DNA of 64,000 nt from Haladaptatus cibarius D43 (GTDB lineage Archaea > Halobacteriota > Halobacteria > Halobacteriales > Haladaptataceae). Below the pieces are notes generated by a model. It had not been told where the DNA came from. It saw only the letters and a program-made list of their open reading frames with translations, and did not search any database. Positions 7,019-15,220 of this stretch are shown here, piece after piece; position 1 is the stretch's first letter; each line of letters starts with the position of its first letter. The translations under genes were made by a program, and so were the position numbers. Location: assembly GCF_000710615.1 (NCBI RefSeq), contig NZ_JDTH01000001.1, forward strand, positions 744,001 through 808,000, in the 5' to 3' direction.

Positions 7019-10000
7019 GCGGCGCGCACGAGACGGACGCCGACGAAGTCACCCTCCCGGTCAAGCGAACCAAGGGCGACACCCTCGAAGACCGAATGAC
7101 GGGCAACGCCTACCAGAACATCCTCCCGGCGCGCTATCTCCGCAAGGACGCCGACGGCAATCTCGTCGAGTCACAGGAAGACCTGTTCCCGCGCGTTGCG
7201 AAAAACATCGCGCTCGCGGAAGCGGTCTACGAGGCCGAAAAGCAGGGCACCGAAATCACGGTTACGCCCGAGCAGCTGAAACCCGACCACCCTCGCCGCG
7301 ACGAACTCGCCGCCGAAGTGTTCGGCAAGGGAACGACCACCGAGGACGACGCGGAAACGACGCTTTCGGTCTACAACGTCAACAAGTTCGCCTACGACAC
7401 GGTCGTTCCGGAGATCCCCGAGGACATCGCGGAACACGTCGAATCCGTCCGCGACGAGTTCGACGACCTGATGGAAGGCCTGTCGTTCATCCCGAACTCG
7501 CCGACGCTGATGAACGCTGGCGACGAACTCCAGCAGTTGTCCGCCTGTTTCGTTGACTCGCCGGGCGACGACATCACGGACATCCACCAGACCGCGAAGG
7601 AGGCCGCGGAGGTCTTCCAGTCCGGCGGTGGCATGGGCTATGCATTCTGGAAACTCCGACCGTACGGTGACGCAGTCGGTTCGACGGGCGGCATCGCCTC
7701 CGGCCCGATTACGTTCATGCGCACCTACGACCAGATGTGCGAAACCATTGCGCAGGGCGGTGCCCGGCGCGGCGCACAGATGGGCGTCATGCGCGTTTCA
7801 CACCCGGACGTCATCCAGTTCATCCACGCGAAAAACAAGGACGTGAGCCTCGCCAACTCGCTCCGATTGAACGACCCCGACGACTACACGCACACGTCGT
7901 TCAAGGACGCGCTCAAAGAGGCCCGCGAACTCATCGATGACGACGGACGCGTCCCAAAACACCTCCGAAACGCCGCCGAGGGACATCTCTCTAACTTCAA
8001 CATCTCCGTCGGCGTCACGGACGACTTCATGGACGCGCTCTACAACGACGAGGAGTTCGTCTTCACCAACCCGCGAACGGAAGAACCGCACGTCGCCACC
8101 GAACACACCGAGGAGATGTACGACATGTTCGGCCTCGGCGACTACGTCACGCCGGGCGAAGTGCTGTCGATTCCCGCCGACGTTCTCTGGAATCGCATCG
8201 TGGAGGGTGCGTGGGAGAACGGCGAACCCGGCGTCATCTACCTCGAACGGGTGAACAAGGAACACTCCTTCGATGTGGAAGAACACCCAGACCACCGGAT
8301 TCTGGCGACGAATCCGTGCGGCGAACAGCCGCTCGAAGAGTACGAGGCCTGCAACCTCGGCCACATCAACCTCTCGACGCTGGCCGACACGGACGCCCCG
8401 GACTGGCGCGTCTGGTACGAACAGAACGGCGACAGTTACGGGTCGCTGTCGGAAGCCGTGAACGCCTTCCTCCGCGACGCCATCGATTGGGACGAGTTCG
8501 ATTACCGCATCGACTACGGGACTCGATTCCTCGAAAACGTCGTCACGATGTCCGACTTCCCGGTCGAGAAAATCGAGCAGAAAGTTCGGGACATGCGGAA
8601 AATCGGACTGGGCATCATGGGACTCGCCCAGTTGTACATCCAACTCGGCGTTCGCTACGGAAGCGACGAGGGCAACGAAATCGCCCAGCAGTTGATGACC
8701 CACATCAATCACGAGTCGAAATGGGCCTCCCACGAACTCGCCGAGGAACGCGACTCGTTCAACGACTGGTCGGATTCGAAGTACGCGAACCCGACGGAGT
8801 ACCCCGAATGGTTCGAAAAGCAGACCGGACTCAATCCGGAAAAGTGGAAGGACGGCTTCTCGGTTCGGAACCACAACACGACCACCATCGCGCCAACGGG
8901 GACCACCTCGATGGTCGGCAACACCACGGGCGGCTGTGAGCCGATTTACAACGTCGCCTACTACAAGAACGTCTCCGACGACGTGCAGGGCGACGAGATG
9001 CTCGTGGAGTTCGACGACTACTTCCTCCGCACGCTGGAGGCCAACGATATCGAAGTGGCTGCAGTTAAGCAGGAAGCCCAAGAGCAGATGGCGAACAATC
9101 AGTTCGCTGGCGTCGAAGGACTCGAAACCGTCCCGGACGCCATCGGCGAACTGTTCGTCGTGACGGGCGACCTCACCGGCAAACAGCACGCCGCGGTGCA
9201 GTGTGCCTGCCAGCAGGGCGTCGACTCGGCAATCTCGAAGACCTGTAACTTCCCGAACTCCGCCAGCAAGGAGGACATGGACGAGGTGTACCGCTACATC
9301 TACGACCACGGCGGAAAAGGCGTCACGGTGTACCGCGACGGCACGCGCTCGAAACAGGTTCTCACCACGCGCGCCGACAACGCCGAGTTCGCCGACGAGG
9401 ACGAGGCTGCGGAAACCATCGCCGAACAAATCGAGGCGGTCTTCGGCGGTATCGAAGGCTTCATCGAGAACGAAGAAGTGCAGGCCGCACTCGGCGACGA
9501 ACTGTCCAGTCTGACCGAAGGCGGTGTGACCGGCGGTGCCTACGCCAAAGAGCGTCCGCGTCCGGACGTGCTCCACGGCGTCACTCAGCGCATCGACACC
9601 GGCTACGGCAAGATGTACGTGAACATCAACGAGGACGAATCCGGCGAACCGTTCGAACTGTTCGCCACCATCGGCAACTCCGGTGGGTTCACCAACTCCT
9701 TCACGGAAGCGTTGGCGAAGGTCATCAGCTACGCCCTCCGAAGCGGCGTTGACCCGAACGAAATCGCGTCCGACTTGCAGGGCATTCGCAGTCCGAAAGT
9801 CGCGTGGGACAAGGGCGAACAGATCAACTCCATTCCTGACGCAATCGGCGTGGCGATGCGACGCTACCTCGACGGCGAAATCGAGCGAACGGGCATCCCA
9901 CAGCAGAAGACGCTCGAAGAGACGGCTGACGAGGGCGAAACCGACGGCGGCGCGGTCGAGACCGAAAAAGACGCCTCCCAGTCGCTCATCGACGCGGGTG

Positions 10001-10095
10001 AGAGTCCGGAATGTCCGGAATGTGGTTCGCTCTCGCTTTACTTCTCCGAAGGCTGTAAGACCTGCGAATCCTGTGGCTGGAGCGAGTGCTCGTAA
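7015..10095 (+). CDS. nrdJ: Adenosylcobalamin-dependent (class II) ribonucleotide reductase
   Basis: Reduces ribonucleotides to deoxyribonucleotides with a B12-derived radical. From MSGAHETDADEVTLPVKRTKGD the protein has 1026 residues. Visible are LSACFVDSPGDD (substrate-reducible Cys about 178), the active-site segment NPCGEQPLEEYEACN (about 433-447) with the radical Cys and Glu, TTGGCEPIYNVAY near 640, a TSCPD-type domain around 855-930 (GYGKMYVNINEDESGE) and a C-terminal cysteine ribbon (CPECGSLSLYF, CKTCESCGWSEC), which in this family relays reducing power. A GTG at 6967 is an alternative upstream start, but the ATG at 7015 gives the usual haloarchaeal N-terminus. No inteins are present. 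T-rich sequence follows the stop. Confidence 0.96.
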   Translation: MSGAHETDADEVTLPVKRTKGDTLEDRMTGNAYQNILPARYLRKDADGNLVESQEDLFPRVAKNIALAEAVYEAEKQGTEITVTPEQLKPDHPRRDELAAEVFGKGTTTEDDAETTLSVYNVNKFAYDTVVPEIPEDIAEHVESVRDEFDDLMEGLSFIPNSPTLMNAGDELQQLSACFVDSPGDDITDIHQTAKEAAEVFQSGGGMGYAFWKLRPYGDAVGSTGGIASGPITFMRTYDQMCETIAQGGARRGAQMGVMRVSHPDVIQFIHAKNKDVSLANSLRLNDPDDYTHTSFKDALKEARELIDDDGRVPKHLRNAAEGHLSNFNISVGVTDDFMDALYNDEEFVFTNPRTEEPHVATEHTEEMYDMFGLGDYVTPGEVLSIPADVLWNRIVEGAWENGEPGVIYLERVNKEHSFDVEEHPDHRILATNPCGEQPLEEYEACNLGHINLSTLADTDAPDWRVWYEQNGDSYGSLSEAVNAFLRDAIDWDEFDYRIDYGTRFLENVVTMSDFPVEKIEQKVRDMRKIGLGIMGLAQLYIQLGVRYGSDEGNEIAQQLMTHINHESKWASHELAEERDSFNDWSDSKYANPTEYPEWFEKQTGLNPEKWKDGFSVRNHNTTTIAPTGTTSMVGNTTGGCEPIYNVAYYKNVSDDVQGDEMLVEFDDYFLRTLEANDIEVAAVKQEAQEQMANNQFAGVEGLETVPDAIGELFVVTGDLTGKQHAAVQCACQQGVDSAISKTCNFPNSASKEDMDEVYRYIYDHGGKGVTVYRDGTRSKQVLTTRADNAEFADEDEAAETIAEQIEAVFGGIEGFIENEEVQAALGDELSSLTEGGVTGGAYAKERPRPDVLHGVTQRIDTGYGKMYVNINEDESGEPFELFATIGNSGGFTNSFTEALAKVISYALRSGVDPNEIASDLQGIRSPKVAWDKGEQINSIPDAIGVAMRRYLDGEIERTGIPQQKTLEETADEGETDGGAVETEKDASQSLIDAGESPECPECGSLSLYFSEGCKTCESCGWSECS

Positions 10096-10140
10096 ACGGC
10101 GTGTAACGTCTTTCTAACCGATTTCGAGTTTTCTGCTGTC

Positions 10141-10160
10141 TTTTCATTTTTTATGTTTTT
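10141..10160 (+). terminator. T-rich terminator candidate after nrdJ
   Basis: The run TTTTCATTTTTTATGTTTTT follows the nrdJ stop by about 45 bp. U-rich tracts without a hairpin end transcription in archaea. Confidence 0.45.
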
Positions 10161-10306
10161 GGGATTTTCCGGTTCACGCGTGTCCGAGACGGCCGGAATC
10201 CACAAGTGTAGAGACACTGTCTAAAAGAGAGTTACACGGGGGGACGAATGCAGGGGAACGGAGTGGATGGTATCTCGAAGGCGGTGTCAGAAGCGAGGAC
10301 TGTGGA

Positions 10307-11572
10307 ATGAAATTTCGGAGTGATTTCCGGGATGGCCTCTTTCTCGTGGTATTCGGCGTTCTACTCGTCGGATTGGCGTTCGGGGCGAGTTGGGCACTCG
10401 CCCCGAACACGAGCGTACCGACGTCCGATTCGAACGCGACGACGACCACACTCGTCGGCGTGCAGGGGCCGGGATGGGGCGGAAGTGTAGTCGAACTCGA
10501 CAGCAACGGAACGGCCATGTGGCGAATCGGGAACGCCATCAGCTATCAGGACGTGTCGATGCTCGACAACGGAACCGTGCTGGCGACCCACGCGGACGGC
10601 AACTACCAGCGGTGCGGTCAGTTTCCCGCACCCTGCAAACGAACCGGCGTCAGGTTCATCGACCCAGACCCAAATCCGAAAATCGTCGGCGAGTGGAGCT
10701 ACCCGGTTCGAACCCGGAAAGACAGCGAGATTCACGACGCGGAGATGACTCCATCGGGTGAACTGCTCGTCGCGGATATGGAGTACGAAAGCATCTACAC
10801 GTACAACTTCTCGACCGGAGAGCGGTCGTGGACGTGGAACGCCAGTCAGTACTACGACGAACCGCCCGACCCGACCAGAACCGACTGGCTCCACATCAAC
10901 GACGTGGATAGAATCGGCGACGGTCGCTACCTCGTCTCGGTTCGGAACACGAACCAACTGCTCGTCATCGAACGCGGAGAGGGCGTGGTCGAAGTGATAA
11001 ACGAAGACCGCGACCCGGACGTGCTGAACGAACAGCACAATCCACAGTGGCTTTCGGAGCGTGCCGTCCTCGTCGCCGACTCGGAAAACGACCGCGTAGT
11101 CGAACTCCACAAAAACGAGTCCACGGGGCGGTGGAACGTCGCGTGGACGGTGTACGCGGCGCAGGGAGTCGCTCTCGATTGGCCCCGCGATGCTGACCGG
11201 TTGCCGAACGGGAACACGCTCATCACGGACAGTCGGAACAATCGCGTGGTCGAGATAACGCAAAACGGGAGTTTGGTCGCTAGCTATCAAGTAGCGGCAC
11301 TCCCCTACGAAGCAGACCGTGTGCCATTTGGCGAGTCTGCCGGACAGCCCTACGATGGAAACGACATCCTCGGTCACGGTGGAACCGATATTCCGCTCCT
11401 CACCGCACTGCTCACGGGGGCGTACCACGTCGTCCCGCTCCCGTTTTGGGTGACCGAACTGCACGTCCTCGCCATCCTCGTGGCGGTTGGGTGCTGGATT
11501 GTCGGCGGCGTGTTACTGCTAAAAAGCCGATTTACGGGCGAACAAAACAGTCAAATCAGTCGAATCCGATAG
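10307..11572 (+). CDS. Arylsulfotransferase (ASST)-like beta-propeller membrane protein
   Basis: 421 residues with an N-terminal membrane helix (LFLVVFGVLLVGLAFGAS, about 10-27), a large extracytoplasmic domain and a second helix near the C-terminus (LAILVAVGCWIVGGVLLL). The middle consists of propeller-like repeats (EIHDAEMTPSGELLVADME, HINDVDRIGDGRYLVSVRN, NPQWLSERAVLVADSENDRV, WPRDADRLPNGNTLITDS), as in the arylsulfotransferase family found in many haloarchaea. In bacteria such enzymes move sulfate between phenols; whether the haloarchaeal members do so is not shown, and I cannot point to the catalytic histidine with certainty. It is followed by a small zinc-finger gene after seven bases. 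Confidence 0.78.
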   Translation: MKFRSDFRDGLFLVVFGVLLVGLAFGASWALAPNTSVPTSDSNATTTTLVGVQGPGWGGSVVELDSNGTAMWRIGNAISYQDVSMLDNGTVLATHADGNYQRCGQFPAPCKRTGVRFIDPDPNPKIVGEWSYPVRTRKDSEIHDAEMTPSGELLVADMEYESIYTYNFSTGERSWTWNASQYYDEPPDPTRTDWLHINDVDRIGDGRYLVSVRNTNQLLVIERGEGVVEVINEDRDPDVLNEQHNPQWLSERAVLVADSENDRVVELHKNESTGRWNVAWTVYAAQGVALDWPRDADRLPNGNTLITDSRNNRVVEITQNGSLVASYQVAALPYEADRVPFGESAGQPYDGNDILGHGGTDIPLLTALLTGAYHVVPLPFWVTELHVLAILVAVGCWIVGGVLLLKSRFTGEQNSQISRIR

Positions 11573-11579
11573 TTTTTCT

Positions 11580-11702
11580 ATGGCAGAAAAAACGAACGGG
11601 CGACCCTGCCCGCTCTGTGGCGAGTCGATGTTCCACCGCCACTGTAAGTACGTCTGTCCGCAACACGGCGTCGTCTACGACTGCTCTGATACGTTCTACT
11701 GA
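11580..11702 (+). CDS. Zinc-finger microprotein (40 aa), HVO_2523-like
   Basis: A 40-codon gene starting ATG 11580, seven bases after the arylsulfotransferase-like gene. The product holds four cysteines and several histidines in a zinc-binding spacing: CPLCGESMFHRHCKYVCPQH. This layout matches the small haloarchaeal zinc-finger proteins of the HVO_2523 kind. Such proteins are too short for most gene finders; some are linked to biofilm, stress or swarming traits in Haloferax, but no role can be assigned here. Alternatively it is a zinc-ribbon accessory to the upstream gene. Confidence 0.72.
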   Translation: MAEKTNGRPCPLCGESMFHRHCKYVCPQHGVVYDCSDTFY

Positions 11703-11736
11703 TTTCACTGTTCTACGGCGTTCATCCAGTATCTCT

Positions 11737-12381
11737 TCAGTTATCCTTGAAATGCCGGTATGCTGGCCCGGCCAACAGGAGAAGCGCGACGAGTCCCAGC
11801 GCCGCGATGAGGGGCCAGTTCTTTCCGAGTTCGTTCACCGAAAGCGAATCCAACGAACTCCCGGCGAGCACCGCCGCGACCATCCACGGCGCTTCGCCGA
11901 TTGTCGTCCCGATGATGAACGCCCGCGGGGAAACGTTGGACAAGCCCGCTGTCGCCGAGATGGCGTCGGCGGGCACCGGAGAGAGTCGGGAAACGATTAT
12001 CCCGCGCAGGTCGCCGGTCGTCTCGAAAAAGCGGCCGCCGGACTCGCCGATACGTCCGAACATGCCGCCCTCGATGCCGAAGTACCGCGCGCCAGCGAAC
12101 GGAACGCAGGAACTCATGGTCGCGCCAGCGAGCGCGACCGGAATCCCGACGACTGGCCCGTAGACGTAGCCCACCGCCGCCGCGACCGCGGTCGTCGGCC
12201 ACGCGAAAAACGGGCGGATGAGGTAGACGACGAGAAAGAACCCGCCAGCGAGAAACGGATTTGCGGTCACGCGCTCGACCTGCTCGAAGACGACCGTCGG
12301 CGAGAGGGAAACGCCAGCCAGAACCACCAGCCCGACGACTGCGAATGCAGTGAGATGCCGACGACTCTTCATAAACGCCAT
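11737..12381 (-). CDS. TVP38/TMEM64 (DedA-superfamily) membrane protein
   Basis: 214 residues with about five to six hydrophobic segments and the VTT/DedA core: RPFFAWPTTAVAAAVGYVYG, the glycine-rich re-entrant part AGATMSSCVPFAGARYFG, and SRLSPVPADAISATAGLSNV ahead of the final helices. Proteins of this superfamily have roles in lipid scrambling and membrane homeostasis. A second in-frame ATG lies three codons downstream (MKSRRHL). It is convergent with the zinc-finger gene, 34 bp apart, and divergent from the DUF5830-type gene. Confidence 0.87.
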   Translation of the reverse strand: MAFMKSRRHLTAFAVVGLVVLAGVSLSPTVVFEQVERVTANPFLAGGFFLVVYLIRPFFAWPTTAVAAAVGYVYGPVVGIPVALAGATMSSCVPFAGARYFGIEGGMFGRIGESGGRFFETTGDLRGIIVSRLSPVPADAISATAGLSNVSPRAFIIGTTIGEAPWMVAAVLAGSSLDSLSVNELGKNWPLIAALGLVALLLLAGPAYRHFKDN

Positions 12382-12435
12382 TTCCCCGTAGGTAGCGGGG
12401 GAGAGGGCTAAGTTCTTTCCACCCGAGCGCGCAAC

Positions 12436-12442
12436 GTTTAAT
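12436..12442 (+). promoter_or_regulatory. TATA box of the DUF5830-type gene
   Basis: GTTTAAT lies about 28 bp before the ATG at 12468, the spacing of a leaderless transcript. Confidence 0.5.
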
Positions 12443-12467
12443 CCGCTTCGTGTGGGATTCGTAATCG

Positions 12468-12824
12468 ATGGACGAGGACACCGTCGCGCTGGGGGTGGAA
12501 CTGTTGAGCAAACTGGAACATCCCGAACTGTCCGTCGCGGAGGCGGTAGACCGTATCGAGACGGTAACTACCAATCCCGCCCTGACCCGGACGATTTTGG
12601 ACGAGGCCGAAAAACGCGGCGTCATCGAGCGCGAAAACGGAATCATCCGACCGCAGGGTGGTGGCTATCTCCGGTTCGAAAGTGACGTGGTGACCAAGGA
12701 AGGTGACTTTTCCTGTCGGCGCTGTGGCACCGGGATTTCGACGGGCTATTTCATGAAACTCGATGCGGGCGAACACGGGCCGTTCGGCTCGTCCTGTATT
12801 CGAAAGGTGACGGGGCGAGAGTGA
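12468..12824 (+). CDS. DUF5830-type haloarchaeal protein (winged helix plus zinc site)
   Basis: 118 residues. The first two thirds look like a small helical DNA-binding domain (ELLSKLEHPELSVAEAVDRI, LDEAEKRGVIERENGIIRPQ). The last part holds CRRCGTGISTGYFMKL and GPFGSSCIRKVTGRE, which can form a three-cysteine zinc site of the kind seen in single-strand-binding or ribosomal zinc ribbons. The pattern fits the conserved haloarchaeal family DUF5830, function unknown. It is convergent with the next gene, 20 bp between the stops. Confidence 0.75.
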   Translation: MDEDTVALGVELLSKLEHPELSVAEAVDRIETVTTNPALTRTILDEAEKRGVIERENGIIRPQGGGYLRFESDVVTKEGDFSCRRCGTGISTGYFMKLDAGEHGPFGSSCIRKVTGRE

Positions 12825-12844
12825 GTTCCGGGCGCAAAGAACCG

Positions 12845-14023
12845 CTATCGACCGTGAGACAGTTCCTCGATGAGTTGCTCGATGGTGCGCTGTTGCTGTT
12901 CGAGCAGTTCGTTCTGTCGCTCGACTACTTCGGTGAGCGCGGTTAGTTGTGCCTCCACCGGGTCGTCCAACCGCTCGCTCGCGGATTCGAAGCCGGAGTC
13001 GGCAAAACCGGTCGTGGCTTCGGATTCCTGTGCGGTGGTTCCGACGGATGTGGATTCCTGCGTTTGGGCTTCTCGTTGTTCGATTTTTCGTGGCTCGGGT
13101 TCCGGTTCGGCAACCGAATCGGTCGCCGAACCGGAGGAAACAGGTCGTGATTCTGCCGTCGCTCCCCCCGATGGGGCTGTGGATTCGGTCGTCGCGTGGT
13201 CTGTGTCTTCCAATTCAGCAGAAACACGTTCTGCTTCGTCCTCGCCGAGCGGGTCTTCGACGATTTTCCCGCTGTCGTCGAGTTCGGGTGGATTCGCGTT
13301 GAGCGGTTCGACACCGCTTCCGAACACGTCGTCGTCCTCGGTGAACGAGACGTTTTCGTCGGCTTCCGGTTCGGGTTCCTCGGCGGGTGCAACCGTCTCC
13401 TCGAACTCGGCGTAACTGCCGACGTCGTGGTAGGCGAGAAGCGACTGTTCGAGACGCTCGCGGACTTCTCGGGTTCGGTCGCTCGGGGTTTTGATTCGCT
13501 GTGGGCGACCGTTCGCTTCGATGATGATTTGGGAGGAGACGGTTCCTTCTTCGACATCGAGGCTGGTCACGTCGGCGAAGTGGAACTGCTCGAAATCTTG
13601 GTCCCAAATCGCTTCTCCGACGTGTTTGACGACGCGCGCGCTAGTGAGGACGAGGGTAAGTTCGCTGAACTGGTAAGTCTGGGTGACTTGCTCGTTCGCG
13701 TCGGTGATGCCCGCACCGTTCAAGACGCCCGCGATAACGGGGTGAAGTGCATCGTGAAGGCGTTTCGACGGGATTTTGAAGGAATCTTCGCCGTCGATAC
13801 CGTAATCGAGGGTGATGGTGGATTTCCGTCGTCCCTCGGACACGGAAATCCGCTCTGCATCGTGTGGATACTCTTCGACCGATTCGTCGCTCAACAGACC
13901 GTCGGCGCGGTAGATGAGTGTTCGAGAGGGCGTGACGAAGAGGGTGTCCTCCCCGCCAAGTGGTACTTTTGCGGCGACGTGTTCGTCTCCGAGACTGGAC
14001 TGGACGATTCCCGGTACGCTCAT
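12845..14023 (-). CDS. DUF7115-type haloarchaeal protein with C-terminal coiled coil
   Basis: 392 residues. The N-terminal 190 residues form two similar PH-like beta-rich segments (LFVTPSRTLIYRADGLLSDE; YQFSELTLVLTSARVVKHV), of the kind found in haloarchaeal DUF7115 proteins. Residues about 200-340 are an acidic, Ser/Thr/Glu-rich linker of low complexity. The C-terminus (EAQLTALTEVVERQNELL and following heptads) is a short coiled coil that suggests oligomerisation. No catalytic motif is seen. It is divergent from tRNA-Met. The family call is from memory of the pattern, and the function is unknown. Confidence 0.7.
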   Translation of the reverse strand: MSVPGIVQSSLGDEHVAAKVPLGGEDTLFVTPSRTLIYRADGLLSDESVEEYPHDAERISVSEGRRKSTITLDYGIDGEDSFKIPSKRLHDALHPVIAGVLNGAGITDANEQVTQTYQFSELTLVLTSARVVKHVGEAIWDQDFEQFHFADVTSLDVEEGTVSSQIIIEANGRPQRIKTPSDRTREVRERLEQSLLAYHDVGSYAEFEETVAPAEEPEPEADENVSFTEDDDVFGSGVEPLNANPPELDDSGKIVEDPLGEDEAERVSAELEDTDHATTESTAPSGGATAESRPVSSGSATDSVAEPEPEPRKIEQREAQTQESTSVGTTAQESEATTGFADSGFESASERLDDPVEAQLTALTEVVERQNELLEQQQRTIEQLIEELSHGR

Positions 14024-14106
14024 GCAGGAAACTGGTCAGGCCCGTATCTTAAAACCGCCGGGTGAACACGACACAGACAAAACCAGTAAGAAATCCATCA
14101 CCGAAC

Positions 14107-14151
14107 GGGATGCAAGTCGGGAGACGGCGTCGCCGTCGTAGCGTGCATCCC
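14107..14151. other. Two-tier hairpin with internal loop between the DUF7115-type gene and tRNA-Met
   Basis: The lower stem GGGATGCA/TGCATCCC (14107-14114 with 14144-14151) is followed by an asymmetric internal loop and an upper stem GACGGC/GCCGTC with triloop GTC. The layout resembles a guide-RNA pocket, but no ACA box follows the lower stem on either strand. Confidence 0.4.
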
Positions 14152-14178
14152 CGTGGCATTCATCGGGCAAGATGAGAA

Positions 14179-14186
14179 CTTTAAAG
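14179..14186 (+). promoter_or_regulatory. TATA box of tRNA-Met
   Basis: CTTTAAAG lies 27 to 34 bp before the first base of the tRNA, which suits transcription starting at or just before the mature 5' end. Confidence 0.55.
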
Positions 14187-14212
14187 AGTGGGACATGCCT
14201 ACCCGTAGTTGA

Positions 14213-14364
14213 GCCCGGGTGGCTTAGCTGGACATAGCGCCGCACTCATAGGGTTCTGAGATTTGGCGCTCAGGCCTTGGAAGCCTCCCATGCGCCCGTG
14301 AGGCCCCGCCAGGCCTCGAACCTGGGACATGCGGAGATCGAGGGTTCGGAGCCCTCCCCGGGCA
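14213..14364 (+). tRNA. Elongator tRNA-Met (CAT) with 78-nt intron
   Basis: Exon 1 is 14213-14250 and exon 2 is 14329-14364. Acceptor arms GCCCGGG and CCCGGGC pair, with A as discriminator. The anticodon stem CCGCA/TGCGG closes the loop CTCATAA, giving anticodon CAT. The intron 14251-14328 sits at the canonical position between nucleotides 37 and 38, where the archaeal splicing endonuclease cuts a bulge-helix-bulge. The sequence differs from haloarchaeal initiator tRNA, so this is the elongator. Introns of similar size occur in this tRNA in other haloarchaea. Confidence 0.93.
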
Positions 14365-14813
14365 TTTTCCGTTCATTCATCTCGATAGCAACGCCTGTAG
14401 TTGGACGCTCGGCGAACGAACTGAGCCGAAGGCAAGACGGAACAGTCCCCGTGGTTGGAACTGTCACCTGTTTCCACTCCGACGGCGCGACTCTGTTTGT
14501 ATCGAAGCCCGTGTCGAAACACAAACTATGTCGAAGAGCGCGAACAGACAACTGAATGGCTAAAGCGAAAACTCCTCGATAATCTGAAATTGAAATCTAG
14601 ATTTCTACGCTATGGTGTGTCGTCGGACACGTTCGAAGCATCAACATGGGAAAAAGACCTCAAAATAGCTCGTAAAAGGTCTAATCGTTTCTAAGGGATT
14701 TATGAAATGTCGGCAAACAGAATTGGAGTGGTAAAATCGCGTGAATTTCACTGTATACTCTCCCCGTTATATGACCCCTCCAGTCGTAGCGAGAGATACA
14801 TCCCAGAATAATC
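14365..14813. other. Interval between tRNA-Met and the first small membrane protein
   Basis: Apart from the suspected coding remnant at 14527-14694, I see no gene. I found no second copy of the tRNA-Met 3' end here, so an att site is not demonstrated. Confidence 0.45.
14527..14694 (+). pseudogene. Possible remnant of a coding region, C-terminal fragment
   Basis: From about 14527 to a TAA at 14692-14694 one frame reads like a real, charged, helical protein end (VEEREQTTEWLKRKLLDNL, STWEKDLKIARKRSNRF). Upstream in the same frame the sequence turns arginine/proline-rich and loses coding character, and no start or family is recognisable. It is AT-richer than its neighbours and lies 160 bp after the tRNA-Met 3' end, a frequent landing site for integrating elements. 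It may be what is left of such an element. Confidence 0.35.
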
Positions 14814-15074
14814 ATGTCGAGTCCTCCAACGATACAGAACGACCGCGCATCGGATTTCGAACTTCCAGTCCCCCGCAACGCCGTCGAAAGTACGGCCCGA
14901 AAGCTGTTCACCCCGGTTCAGTTCCTGAGCTTCTGGACTGCGGTGGCGCTCCCGTTCGCCTACCCACCACTGCTGTACCACGGCTACGTGTCCGCGACGA
15001 CCGTGACGTTCGCCCTGCTCCTCGCCCTGAATATGGTCGCTATCGTCGTCGGTCACGGCTACAACCTCGACTGA
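14814..15074 (+). CDS. Small membrane protein, paralogue of the 16258-16533 product
   Basis: 86 residues: a polar N-terminus of about 30 residues, then two hydrophobic helices. The segment FTPVQFLSFWTAVALPFAYP and the ending VAIVVGHGYNLD closely resemble TPLQFVSFWSAVVLPFLYVP and VALFAGHSYGQE of the product at 16258, so the two are paralogues of one small family with a conserved Phe-Trp-Pro core. No function is known to me. The pair flanks a ZIP metal transporter, which suggests a link to metal uptake, but this is only positional. Confidence 0.72.
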   Translation: MSSPPTIQNDRASDFELPVPRNAVESTARKLFTPVQFLSFWTAVALPFAYPPLLYHGYVSATTVTFALLLALNMVAIVVGHGYNLD

Positions 15075-15220
15075 GTCCCCCTCCTCGACGACGAGCGTCG
15101 AACGAACGTCGCCCTGAATCTCCAAAATTCGTTTGCTGGAACCCGCGTTTCGTTTTTAGGCACGCCAAAATAGTTGGTGTTGTGATAAGAACTATCCTCG
15201 CGTACACCCAACGACGATAT

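Noticed and set aside
7798-9576. 592-codon open frame antisense to nrdJ
   Set aside because: Arises from the GC-rich codon pattern of nrdJ; valine/arginine-heavy product without motifs. The same applies to the antisense frames over trpD-trpE, cdc48 and the GTPase gene.
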